Source: Acidobacteriota bacterium (GTDB lineage Bacteria; Acidobacteriota; Blastocatellia; Pyrinomonadales; Pyrinomonadaceae). Taken from it: 6,185 nt of DNA. The stretch's first letter is position 1. Each line of letters starts with the position of its first letter. Shown here one piece after another: positions 1-6,031 of this stretch. The stretch lies in assembly GCA_020199975.1 (NCBI GenBank), contig JAIVJP010000098.1, positions 1-6,185 on the forward strand, in the 5' to 3' direction. Position numbers and translations under genes: made by a program. Below the pieces are notes generated by a model. It saw only the letters and a list, made by a program, of their open reading frames with translations, searched no databases and was not told where the DNA came from.

Positions 1-81
1 GCGAAGATCCTTGAGACTCACCGTCTGTCCTTCAGCGTCGGTCGTCGTAAATGGAGGAGCTACGCTTCCTTCTTTAAGCAT
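1..81 (-). CDS. Peroxiredoxin (AhpC/TSA, Bcp-like), N-terminal fragment cut by the window edge
   Basis: Reading the minus strand from the ATG at 81-79 gives 27 codons open to the window edge, beginning MLKEGSVAPPF and continuing with a DAEGQTVSLKDLR stretch. This is the characteristic first beta-hairpin of thioredoxin-fold peroxiredoxins (G..AP.F...D..G..VSL.DL), enzymes that reduce hydrogen peroxide and organic peroxides in the cytoplasm. A strong ribosome binding site, AGGAGAGG on the minus strand, lies about five bases before the ATG (plus-strand 85-95) and fixes the start. The peroxidatic cysteine, expected some 20 residues further on, lies outside the window, so the subclass (Bcp/PrxQ, or a TlpA/ResA-like thioredoxin without signal peptide) cannot be decided. 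It is transcribed divergently from the EVE gene across a 78-base gap. The family call is inferred from the N-terminus only. Confidence 0.72.
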   Translation of the reverse strand, partial: MLKEGSVAPPFTTTDAEGQTVSLKDLR

Positions 82-159
82 GAATCCTCTCCTATTTCGA
101 TTGGATATGGGTTGAGGCAAACATTCTAGGCTGGAGTTTGTAGCAGGGCAAGAATTGCC

Positions 160-609
160 GTGGCCAAAATGAAGAAGACCACGAAAAACAAGCACTGGAT
201 GGTTAAGCAGGAACCGGAAACTTACTCTTGGGACAACTTCGTCGACGACGGAAAAACTGACTGGACCGGTGTAAGAAACTACCAGGCTCGCAATAACCTG
301 CGCGAAATGCATGCAGGAGATAGGGTGCTGTTCTACCACTCAGGTAAAGACAAAGCCGTGGTAGGCATCGCCGAGGTTGTAAAAGGGGCTTACCCGGATC
401 CGACCGCAGACGATCCTCAATGGGTTGCCATTGACCTGAAGCCGGTCAAGGCCTTTCCGAAGCCGGTGCCACTGCCCGCAATTCGATATGACAAGCGTCT
501 TAGTGGGCTTCCCTTGATCAGACAGTCGCAACTTTCGGTGATGCCGCTAACCAAGGACGAGTTTGACGTTCTAGTTGCCATGGGCACCGGCAAAAACAGA
601 AAGAAGTAA
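160..609 (+). CDS. EVE domain-containing protein (thymocyte nuclear protein 1-like)
   Basis: The product is 149 residues, the usual size of a stand-alone EVE protein. The fold starts at W13 (KHWMVKQEPETYSW), continues with the hallmark WTGVRNYQARNNL block at 35-47, then GDRVLFYHS at 53-61 and VVGIAEV at 67-73. EVE belongs to the PUA-like superfamily; members are thought to bind modified bases in DNA or RNA, and the aromatic and Arg/Asn residues of the WTGVRNYQAR block line that pocket. No partner domain or restriction gene is adjacent, so a housekeeping role is more likely than phage defence, but the ligand is unknown. The GTG at 160 is the longest start; the ATG at 169 is an equally plausible start, since residues 1-10 are a lysine-rich tail outside the domain. 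Neither has a strong Shine-Dalgarno sequence. It ends in TAA just before repeat copy A. Confidence 0.88.
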   Translation: MAKMKKTTKNKHWMVKQEPETYSWDNFVDDGKTDWTGVRNYQARNNLREMHAGDRVLFYHSGKDKAVVGIAEVVKGAYPDPTADDPQWVAIDLKPVKAFPKPVPLPAIRYDKRLSGLPLIRQSQLSVMPLTKDEFDVLVAMGTGKNRKK

Positions 610-616
610 ACCTTTG

Positions 617-715
617 GATAAACACAGATCAGACGATTCTGAAAGAGTATTCCTTCAATGTCTGTGCTGTAACAAGTTCGATCGGTGTTTATCAGTGGAA
701 ATCTGTGGCTCAGTT
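617..715. repeat. Dispersed palindromic intergenic repeat, copy A
   Basis: This is the first of two related elements in the window; bases from 617 onward align with copy B from 1907 onward. The right half, from AATGTCTGTGCTG at 657 to ATCTGTGGCTC at 701-711, is nearly identical, with two substitutions and one one-base indel. The left half is more divergent but colinear. It folds: GATAAACAC (617-625) is the exact reverse complement of GTGTTTATC (685-693), and after one A/G mismatch GATC at 627-630 pairs with GATC at 680-683. Unlike copy B it lacks the outer GCCACA arm. It fills the gap between the EVE stop and the VOC ribosome binding site, so it could act as RNA structure in that transcript. 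It encodes nothing recognisable. Confidence 0.8.
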
Positions 716-743
716 TTTTACCTGATAAAGGAGGTTACGCAGT

Positions 744-968
744 ATGTTCAAACAAATTGATTACACGATGGTAGTCGTCTCCGATATGGCGCGTTCCATT
801 GAATTTTACCGCGACAAACTCGGGATTCCACTAAAGTTTCAGTCCTCGGACTGGACCGAGTTTCTCACTGGAACGACCACACTGGCTTTGCACGGCGGTG
901 GCATTCCCCGACAGGCCAGCGGCGGCTCCACTGACAAGGACGTTATTGGGTCCTTTAACCTATATTGA
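744..968 (+). pseudogene. VOC/glyoxalase-family protein, truncated after the first half-domain
   Basis: The 74 residues match the first beta-alpha-beta-beta-beta module of vicinal oxygen chelate proteins (glyoxalase I, bleomycin resistance, dioxygenases): IDYTMVVVSDMARSIEFYRD (5-24), the KLGIPLKF strand, then TEFLTGTTTLALHGG. Whole members have about 120-130 residues and two such modules; here the frame stops at GSFNLY, where the second module would begin. None of the three forward frames after 968 continues a VOC protein. An excellent ribosome binding site, AAAGGAGGT at 727-735 with eight bases to the ATG, shows that initiation signals are intact. The stop overlaps the end of the convergent DUF72 gene by 14 bases, which suggests a deletion joined the two gene ends. 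A half-module VOC protein could in principle dimerise, so loss of function is likely but not proved. Substrate unknown. Confidence 0.7.
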
Positions 969-1863
969 ACAAGGTCGGCTCGCTCGATTTAAACGGAGCC
1001 GCTTCGGGAGTGGCGGAATCGGCTAGCCGAGGATACTTTTCGAACAAAGGAAGCGGAGCCGGAACTCGCCGTTCCTCGAGTGTTGATTTGATTTCCAGTG
1101 CATTCACCACGGCTTTCCCCAGGAAATGGTTGTTGGTGATTACGTAAGTCTCTTTAGACTGCTTCGCGACCTCTTTAACTCTCACAATCCAGGGCTCAAG
1201 CTCGTCCGCCGAGTAGAGGTAATTGTAGCGTTCGTCTCTAACAGCCTTCTCCCTAAACCAATTTTGATAATTCCGGCCATGCAGGCGAACATAGCCTAAC
1301 GGCGAAGTAGTCAGAGCCGATGGTCTAATTGACTTCTTAAAAATGGGCTGGTCGATGTTGCAAATGCCTACTTCCCGTTTTTCAAGCTCTTCGTAGATGG
1401 CCGGATTGTTCCAGGAGGCATGACGGACCTCCACTATCAACGGATAATCCTTGAAACGACTGATAAGCCTTAACATATAGGCCCGCCCCTCATCCGTGTT
1501 CTTGAACGACCAAGGAAACTGCAGCAACAAAGCGCCCAACTTTCCCGCCTCAGCTAGCGGATCGATCCCCTCGCGGAAGGTTTTCTGATCAACGTTGGTC
1601 GTTTTTTCCCGGTCGTGCGTAAACAGACGGTGCAGTTTTGCTGTGAATCTGAAATCAGAATTGTCAGCAACGCGTCTTGCCCAAGCCTTTGCGCTCGTAG
1701 CCGCAGGAGGACGGTAGAAGCTGCTGTTGATCTCGATTGTGTCGAAGAACCTAGAAAGGTAAGTCAGCGGATCAAAATTTGCGCCTGGCTTAGGCGGATA
1801 GACAACGCCCTCCCAGTCTTTGTATGACCACCCGGCGGGTCCGATGCGAATCCTGTTAGTCAT
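955..1863 (-). CDS. DUF72 family protein (YecE-like, TIM-barrel fold)
   Basis: The 302-residue product carries the whole set of DUF72 signatures: the IRIGPAGWSYKDWEG N-terminus (5-19), EINSSFYRPP (44-53), ALLLQFPWSF (111-120), LIVEVRHASW (142-151), CNIDQP (168-173), GYVRLHGRN (190-198) and ITNNHFLGKAVVNAL (242-256). DUF72 proteins form a TIM-barrel fold with an Fe-S or nuclease role suggested but not established, so no reaction is assigned. The frame stays open upstream to an ATG at 1965, but those 34 extra codons run into repeat copy B and do not resemble the family; the ATG at 1863 directly precedes the conserved domain and has GGTGGTG about eight bases upstream, so it is preferred. The tail after about residue 265 is Pro/Ala-rich and ends PTLFNIG; many relatives end in a similar LF motif, so the last residues may come from the junction with the VOC fragment. 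Confidence 0.9.
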   Translation of the reverse strand: MTNRIRIGPAGWSYKDWEGVVYPPKPGANFDPLTYLSRFFDTIEINSSFYRPPAATSAKAWARRVADNSDFRFTAKLHRLFTHDREKTTNVDQKTFREGIDPLAEAGKLGALLLQFPWSFKNTDEGRAYMLRLISRFKDYPLIVEVRHASWNNPAIYEELEKREVGICNIDQPIFKKSIRPSALTTSPLGYVRLHGRNYQNWFREKAVRDERYNYLYSADELEPWIVRVKEVAKQSKETYVITNNHFLGKAVVNALEIKSTLEERRVPAPLPLFEKYPRLADSATPEAAPFKSSEPTLFNIG

Positions 1864-1900
1864 CCTGACACCACCAAAAGCCTCGTAACCCAGTAAGTCC

Positions 1901-1998
1901 GCCACAGATAAACACTGATCACACAAATCTGAAGAAAGCATTCTCGAATGTCTGTGCTGTAACAAGTTCTATCGGTGTTTATCCGTGAAATCTGTGGC
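1901..1998. repeat. Dispersed palindromic intergenic repeat, copy B (complete, 98 bases)
   Basis: The element is bounded by a perfect nine-base inverted repeat, GCCACAGAT at 1901-1909 and ATCTGTGGC at 1990-1998. Inside it, 1907-1919 pairs with 1971-1983 over 13 positions (GATAAACAC with GTGTTTATC, one T/G wobble, then GAT with ATC). The two pairings overlap at 1907-1909, so they compete at the base of the structure. Copy A at 617-715 shares its right half almost exactly. The variable centre (1920-1950) and conserved arms are typical of short non-coding mobile palindromes of the REP/MITE kind found many times per genome in soil phyla. No flanking target duplication is obvious. It lies between the DUF72 and selD starts, so it could lie in either 5' leader. 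No transposase is nearby. Confidence 0.82.
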
Positions 1999-2092
1999 TC
2001 GGTTTCTCTGATTCCGACCACCATGCGAACTCCAGCCCATTGGTGGTATAAACACTAGCCTAGCACTTAAAGTTCCTGAATTAAATACGATG

Positions 2093-2099
2093 AAAGGAG
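2093..2099 (+). promoter_or_regulatory. Strong ribosome binding site that fixes the true selD start
   Basis: AAAGGAG sits nine bases before the ATG at 2109. The frame that looks open by standard rules begins only with a TTG at 2181, which has no Shine-Dalgarno sequence and would omit the catalytic loop. This site therefore argues that translation starts at 2109 and passes through the TGA at 2142. Confidence 0.8.
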
Positions 2100-2108
2100 T
2101 TGTTTTTC

Positions 2109-3041
2109 ATGCGACTGACCGAGATGGTTTCGTGCTCCGGTTGAGCGGCTAAGCTGAGCCCTAGCATACTCGCTCAGGTTTTGAGCGGGCTACCAAAACA
2201 GCCTTTTGACAAAAATCTGATTGTCGGCTTCGATACCGCCGACGACGCAGGTGTATACCGTCTTCGTGACGACCTGGCAATTGTCCAGACGCTCGATTTT
2301 TTTACACCCATCGTCGACGACCCTCGAGTCTACGGACAAATCGCCGCCCTCAATTCGATTAACGATGTCTGGGCAATGGCCGGCACGCCGCTGACGGCGA
2401 TGGCCATCACCTGTTTTCCAAAAAAGGGTGTCGACCCGGCGATTCTAGGCGACATCATGCGCGGCGGGTTGGAGACCCTGAACAAATACGGCGTTACCTG
2501 CGCCGGCGATGTAATCATTTTGACGAAACCGATTGGCACTGGAGTTATTTCCACGGGTATCAAATGGGGGAAGACAGATGAGGGAGTGGCATCGAAATCC
2601 ATTGAGACGATGTTGACCCCAGGCAGATATGCCGCGGAGGCGATGCGCGAGTTTGGTGTCAAGGGCGCTACTGACGTCACCGGCTTCGCCCTGCTTGGCC
2701 ACGCCTGGGAGATGGCAAAGTCCAGCCAGGCAACGATTGAGCTAGATTCGAAAGCGGTCCCTTTGCTGGAAGGCGCGCTTGAGTTAGCAGCCCAGGGAAT
2801 GCTAACCAGTGGTGACCAGACGAACCGAGAATATGTCGGAAAGGACATTGAAGTTGCCGATTCGATTGGCAAAGAAACTCGCAGTTTACTCTTTGATCCG
2901 CAGACGGCAGGAGGAATGCTGATTTCAATTAATCCTGAGCGCGCGATAGACATGCTTGCGCGTTTGCGTGAGAACTACTCGCAAGCCGCGGTGATAGGAC
3001 GTGTATTGGAGCGAGGCGCGTGCTCAATAAAGGTTAGGTAA
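2109..3041 (+). CDS. selD: Selenide, water dikinase (selenophosphate synthetase), selenoprotein with in-frame TGA and an internal deletion
   Basis: SelD converts selenide and ATP to selenophosphate, the selenium donor for selenocysteine and other seleno-compounds. Translation from the ATG at 2109 gives 310 residues with Sec at 12. The N-terminus reads CSG-Sec-AAKLSP, aligning Sec12 with catalytic Cys17 and K15 with Lys20 of E. coli SelD. Other conserved sites are present: DTADDAGVY (metal-binding D46), QTLDFF (D63), NSINDVWAM (D86) and GATDVTGFALLGH (D189), plus LLFDPQTAGG near the end. Against E. coli SelD the numbering offset is 5 up to D86 and 38 at D189, so exactly 33 residues are missing. 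The gap falls in TCAG-DVIILTKP (codons at 2502-2510) and removes the GGHS motif that contacts ATP and the following AVTG strand. The deletion is in frame and probably harms activity unless it is a sequence error. egtB starts four bases after the TAA, implying co-transcription. Confidence 0.9.
2142..2144 (+). other. In-frame TGA predicted to encode selenocysteine (Sec12 of SelD)
   Basis: The TGA lies between GGT and GCG in a frame open on both sides, preceded by an initiator ATG with a strong ribosome binding site and followed directly by AAKLSP and the rest of SelD. It occupies the position of the catalytic Cys/Sec of selenophosphate synthetases, where Sec is well known in bacteria and archaea. 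A random stop mutation landing on precisely this codon is unlikely. Decoding would need SelA, SelB and tRNA-Sec, which are not in this window. Confidence 0.88.
2162..2192 (+). promoter_or_regulatory. Candidate bacterial SECIS hairpin in selD
   Basis: Downstream of the TGA the mRNA can form an upper stem from TCGCTCA (2170-2176) and TGAGCGG (2182-2188), with one U-G pair, closing a five-base loop GGUUU at 2177-2181. A lower stem pairs TAGC (2162-2165) with GCTA (2189-2192), leaving AUAC (2166-2169) as a bulge. The loop begins with GG and lies 32 bases after the TGA; a guanine at the start of the apical loop and a distance of about 16-37 bases are the known features of bacterial SECIS elements bound by SelB. 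A competing six-pair hairpin, CTGAGC (2154-2159) with GCTCAG (2172-2177), has a twelve-base loop and fits the consensus less well. Folding was done by eye, without energies. Confidence 0.65.
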
Positions 3042-3045
3042 AACA

Positions 3046-4473
3046 ATGGTTTCCACAACTCAGGACTTGGCAAAGACGTACACGGGAGCATTACCCGAGC
3101 TTTATCGCACGGTGCGGGCGCAGACGATGCGAATTGTAGCGCCGCTGGAGATTGAGGACTACGTAATACAGACCGCCGAATTCATGAGTCCGCCGCGGTG
3201 GCATGTAGGCCATACATCCTGGTTCTTTGAGACTTTACTTCAGAGTTATCTCCCGGGCTACCAGCCTTACTCCGAAGACTTCCTTTTCTATTTCAACTCA
3301 TATTACGAAGGTTTTGGCGCGCGCATCGAGCGAGCGAAACGCGGGACCAAATCACGACCGACCGTGCAGGCAACGCTCGAATATCGCCGGCGCATTGATG
3401 ACCTGATGATTGAGTTCCTGGAAAAGCTGGCCGATCACCCGCAGGCTGACAAAGTGCGCTCGCTGATAAGACTTGGGCTGGAACACGAGATGCAACACCA
3501 GGAGCTTTTGGTTTATGACATCAAGCACCTGCTCTGCGACCTGTACACGCCTGAGTTGAAACCGGCGCCGGCGGCATTTCAGACTGTTAAGGGAATGGCG
3601 GAAGTCGAGGGTGGGCTGTTCTGGCTTGGGTATGGAGCCGAGGTGGCTGGGGAGTTGATGTATGGCTCAGGGGCGGCAGGCGAGTCAAGCACCCCAGCGG
3701 GGCTGCCCCGCCGGGGACCCCGCACGCCTGCGGTCCCAGCGTTCGCGTTTGACAATGAAAAGCCCGCGCACCAGGTGTTCCTTCAAGATTTCGCCATCGA
3801 CCGTGCGCCGGTAAGCAACGGTGATTTCCTTCAGTTCATTAGCGACGGAGGATATCGGGATTTCCGCTGGTGGTTCTCGGAAGGTTGGCAAGTGGTGTCG
3901 AAGGAGCAGTGGCAAGCTCCGCTCTACTGGGAAGTTCGCGATGGCCAATGGATGATTCGAGACTTCAACGGCTTGCACCCGGTTAAGAGCAAGGCAGACG
4001 AGCCCGTTTCTCACGTCAGCTACTACGAGGCTTCCGCTTACGCCAAGTGGGCCGGGAAGCGCTTGCCATCCGAAGCCGAATGGGAGAAAGCCGCGTGCTT
4101 TGATCCTACAACTGGAGATAGAAGGGCTTTCCCCTGGGGTGACGATATCGCGACTAACTCCAAAGCGAATCTACTGGAGAGTGAGCACTGGGGCGTGACG
4201 CCAATCGGCGCTTTTCCGGATGGCAAGGGCAGGTACGGTTGTCACCAGATGATCGGAGACGTCTGGGAGTGGACCAGTTCGGACTACGTTCCATATCCAG
4301 GCTTCAAATCGGAATTCGATGAGTATAACGATAAATGGTTCGTTAGTCAGAAGGTCCTGCGTGGCGGCTCATACGCGACGCCCCAACTGCATATCCGATC
4401 CACCTATCGCAACTTCTTTCATGCTCATGAGCGTTGGATGATTTCAGGATTTCGTTGTGCGAAAGATCTCTGA
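3046..4473 (+). CDS. egtB: EgtB-family non-haem iron sulfoxide synthase (ergothioneine biosynthesis; SenA-like role possible)
   Basis: EgtB joins a sulfur donor (gamma-glutamylcysteine or cysteine) to hercynine with O2, giving the sulfoxide precursor of ergothioneine. The 475-residue product has the two expected domains. The N-terminal DinB-like bundle (about 12-165) carries WHVGHTSWFFE with H56 and HEMQH with H147 and H151, the likely three-histidine iron site, and FNSYYEGFG with tyrosines 86-87, resembling the pair described in Chloracidobacterium EgtB. The C-terminal formylglycine-generating-enzyme-like domain (about 185-475) shows RLPSEAEWEKAA, FPWGD, GDVWEWTSSDY, VLRGGSY and ISGFRCA. Between them, residues about 200-232 form an unusual Gly/Ala/Pro-rich insert from a GC-rich palindrome. 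It starts four bases after selD, with AGG inside the selD end as a weak ribosome site, so translation is probably coupled. That link to selD raises the selenoneine synthase SenA as an alternative. No egtD is visible. Confidence 0.87.
   Translation: MVSTTQDLAKTYTGALPELYRTVRAQTMRIVAPLEIEDYVIQTAEFMSPPRWHVGHTSWFFETLLQSYLPGYQPYSEDFLFYFNSYYEGFGARIERAKRGTKSRPTVQATLEYRRRIDDLMIEFLEKLADHPQADKVRSLIRLGLEHEMQHQELLVYDIKHLLCDLYTPELKPAPAAFQTVKGMAEVEGGLFWLGYGAEVAGELMYGSGAAGESSTPAGLPRRGPRTPAVPAFAFDNEKPAHQVFLQDFAIDRAPVSNGDFLQFISDGGYRDFRWWFSEGWQVVSKEQWQAPLYWEVRDGQWMIRDFNGLHPVKSKADEPVSHVSYYEASAYAKWAGKRLPSEAEWEKAACFDPTTGDRRAFPWGDDIATNSKANLLESEHWGVTPIGAFPDGKGRYGCHQMIGDVWEWTSSDYVPYPGFKSEFDEYNDKWFVSQKVLRGGSYATPQLHIRSTYRNFFHAHERWMISGFRCAKDL
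3691..3741. repeat. GC-rich palindromic repeat inserted in frame within egtB
   Basis: The stretch alternates CCCC and GGGG blocks (3692-3695, 3699-3702, 3706-3709, 3713-3716, 3718-3721), so every neighbouring pair can form a short hairpin. At its right, GGGACC (3714-3719) and GCA (3722-3724) pair with TGC and GGTCCC (3729-3737) across a CGCC loop, with a two-base bulge. It is much richer in G+C than the flanking coding sequence and encodes the linker residues between the two EgtB domains, where relatives have only a few residues. The pattern is that of an intergenic-type palindrome that landed in a tolerant loop. The exact ends are uncertain. Confidence 0.6.
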
Positions 4474-4538
4474 GCGATGCGACTCTTACTCCTGGCACAA
4501 CAAAAGCTCGAGAGCTAGTTGCAGTGTTTAGGCCCACG

Positions 4539-5195
4539 ATGCTAAACGACGCAGAGATACGAGTGCTCGGCTCGCTGGTTGAGAAGCAGCTCACCACGCC
4601 GGAGTATTATCCCTTGACCCTCCACGCGCTGACTGTTGCCTGTAATCAGAAGAACAACCGCAATCCGGTAACTGCATACGACGAAAACACTGTCGCCCAG
4701 GTTTTGGAGAGTCTGCGTGAGAAGAGTCTTACTTACGTTTTTCATGGCAGCAGCAGCCGGGTGCCCAAGTACAAGCACGTTATGACTGAAGTTTTGCACC
4801 TGAGCCCGCCAGAGCTGGCGGTGATGGGGGCACTCATGTTGCGCGGTCCACAGACAGTGGGCGAGCTGCGCGGGAACGCCTCGAGGTTTCATGAGTTTTC
4901 CGGGTTAGACGAAGTGCAAACTACCCTAAATGAGCTAATCTCAAAAGAGCCCGAGGCTATGGTTGTCCGGCTGCCGCGTCAGCCTGGGCAGAAGGATGCA
5001 CGGTTCGTTCATCTTCTTTCCGGGGCCCCAAGCCCGGAAGCTCTAACGGAAGTGGAGGCCTATTCGAAGACCATTCAGCCCAGACACGGCGAATCGGACA
5101 AAGTTGGGAAGCTTGAACAAGAAATCGAGGGTTTGAAAGAAGAGTTTCGAATCCTGCAACAGCAGTTTGAGGAATTCAAGAAGCAGTTTGAATAA
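4539..5195 (+). CDS. yceH: DUF480 family protein YceH
   Basis: From the ATG at 4539 the product is 218 residues, close to E. coli YceH (215). Matching blocks are LNDAEIRVLGSLVEKQLTTP (2-21), YYPLTLHALTVACNQKNNRN (23-42), the second winged-helix half with LSPPELAVMGALMLRGPQT (88-106) and GELRGNASRFHEF (108-120), and VVRLPRQPGQKDARFVHLLS (142-161). The family is two tandem winged-helix modules of unknown function, possibly nucleic-acid binding. The C-terminal 30 residues (about 189-218) are rich in Glu, Lys, Leu and Gln with hydrophobic spacing typical of a coiled coil, as in E. coli, suggesting self-association. The frame is open back to an ATG at 4434 inside egtB, but those 35 residues do not match the family; a TTAGG element before 4539 is a weak ribosome site. 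It lies 65 bases after egtB and may belong to the same transcript. Confidence 0.9.
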   Translation: MLNDAEIRVLGSLVEKQLTTPEYYPLTLHALTVACNQKNNRNPVTAYDENTVAQVLESLREKSLTYVFHGSSSRVPKYKHVMTEVLHLSPPELAVMGALMLRGPQTVGELRGNASRFHEFSGLDEVQTTLNELISKEPEAMVVRLPRQPGQKDARFVHLLSGAPSPEALTEVEAYSKTIQPRHGESDKVGKLEQEIEGLKEEFRILQQQFEEFKKQFE

Positions 5196-5206
5196 CGACC
5201 GCCCCC

Positions 5207-6025
5207 ATGATTCACAAACTACACTGCCCCCAGCTTCCTCTCTCGCAGTTCGTCGAAAACATGTGGCTCGTCTAGGGCTTCGAGGCAGGTTACACACGCG
5301 AAAAGATCCTGCCCGATGGCGCTATTGAACTGATTATTGATTTAGACACGCAGCCAAAGACTATTTTTGAAGACGAAGCTTCAGCAGGGTTCCGCACTGT
5401 TAAGAAGGCATGGATCTCCGGGGAAAGGACTCGATACATTGTCATCGGTGCGCAAACGAACCAATCAATGGTCGGCATTCGCTTTCGGCTGGGCGGCGCC
5501 TATCCTTTCTTCCGTTTCCCCATTTCGGAACTAAGCGAATCTGTAACTGAGTTGGACCTGATTTGGGGAAGACTGGTTGATGAGATTCGGGATGAACTGC
5601 AGGAGATTGGGTCACTAGAACGCAGATTGCTGCGGCTGGAGACGTTTTTGCTGCGACAGGTTCAGCGCTCCTTGGAACCAAACCGCCTGATTACGTTTGC
5701 AGTGCATCAATTGCAGCACTCGCCGCAGTTCCTTGCCATCCGCGATTTGGCGAGCATGATTGGCATCACGCAGAAACACTTAATCTCGCAGTTCGAAAAG
5801 ATCGTCGGATTGCGCCCGAAGAGTTTTGCTCGCGTCGCCAAGTTCCAGAAAGTGGTGAACCTGATAGAACAACAAAAGCAAATCGAATGGTCAGCGATTG
5901 CCTTAGAATGTGGCTATTACGATCAGGCCCACTTCATCAAAGAGTTTCACTCGTTCTCCGGACTTAATCCTTCCACTTACCTCACCCAACGTGGCGACTA
6001 CGTCAACTACATCCCCATCGCTTAG
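5207..6025 (+). pseudogene. AraC-family transcriptional regulator (DUF6597-type N-terminus), interrupted by an in-frame TAG
   Basis: The frame from the ATG at 5207 would give 272 positions with a TAG at codon 23 (5273-5275). On both sides the reading matches one protein: FVENMWLV before the stop, and GFEAGYTREKILPDGAIEL, then VGIRFRLGGAYPFFRFPISE (88-107) after it, as in the sensor half of DUF6597-type AraC regulators. The C-terminal AraC domain is intact, with helix-turn-helix motifs around IRDLASMIGITQKHLISQFE (178-197) and WSAIALECGYYDQAHFIKEF (228-247). Relatives usually have Glu at the stop position, so one G-to-T change (GAG to TAG) would explain it. The gene's own terminator is also TAG, which argues against reassignment of TAG. 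The first later ATG is at 5468 and would remove much of the sensor half. The start is 11 bases after yceH with no clear ribosome binding site. Pseudogene or sequence error; targets unknown. Confidence 0.68.
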
Positions 6026-6031
6026 CCAGAC

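Noticed and set aside
575..760. A 61-codon forward frame across repeat copy A
   Set aside because: It begins inside the EVE gene and is composed of repeat sequence; no protein similarity is recognisable.
1864..1965. N-terminal extension of the DUF72 gene to the ATG at 1965
   Set aside because: The 34 extra codons overlap the palindromic repeat and show no family similarity; the conserved domain begins right after the ATG at 1863.
2040..2092. A sigma-70 promoter before selD (TTGGTG, TATAAA, TAAATACGAT elements)
   Set aside because: No pair of -35 and -10 hexamers has acceptable spacing and match, so no promoter is called.
2154..2177. The CTGAGC/GCTCAG hairpin as the SECIS of selD
   Set aside because: Its twelve-base loop starts with CC and lies close to the TGA; the alternative hairpin with a GG-starting small loop fits the bacterial consensus better. 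It remains a possible competing fold.
2330..2953. A 207-codon open frame on the minus strand opposite selD
   Set aside because: It is a shadow of selD codon usage: no recognisable domain, no ribosome site, and full overlap with a conserved gene.
2181..3041. selD starting at the TTG at 2181 as a 286-residue protein
   Set aside because: It has no ribosome binding site and omits the catalytic loop and ATP-binding lysine, all of which appear in frame upstream once the TGA is read as selenocysteine.
4434..4538. yceH starting at the ATG at 4434, inside egtB
   Set aside because: The added 35 residues do not match the YceH family, and the start at 4539 gives the normal length and N-terminus.
4542..4892. 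A 116-codon minus-strand frame opposite yceH
   Set aside because: It lies fully within a strongly conserved gene and shows no domain or start signal of its own.
5273..5275. TAG decoded as pyrrolysine
   Set aside because: AraC-family regulators are not known pyrrolysine proteins, the same gene ends with TAG, and no pyl gene is present here.
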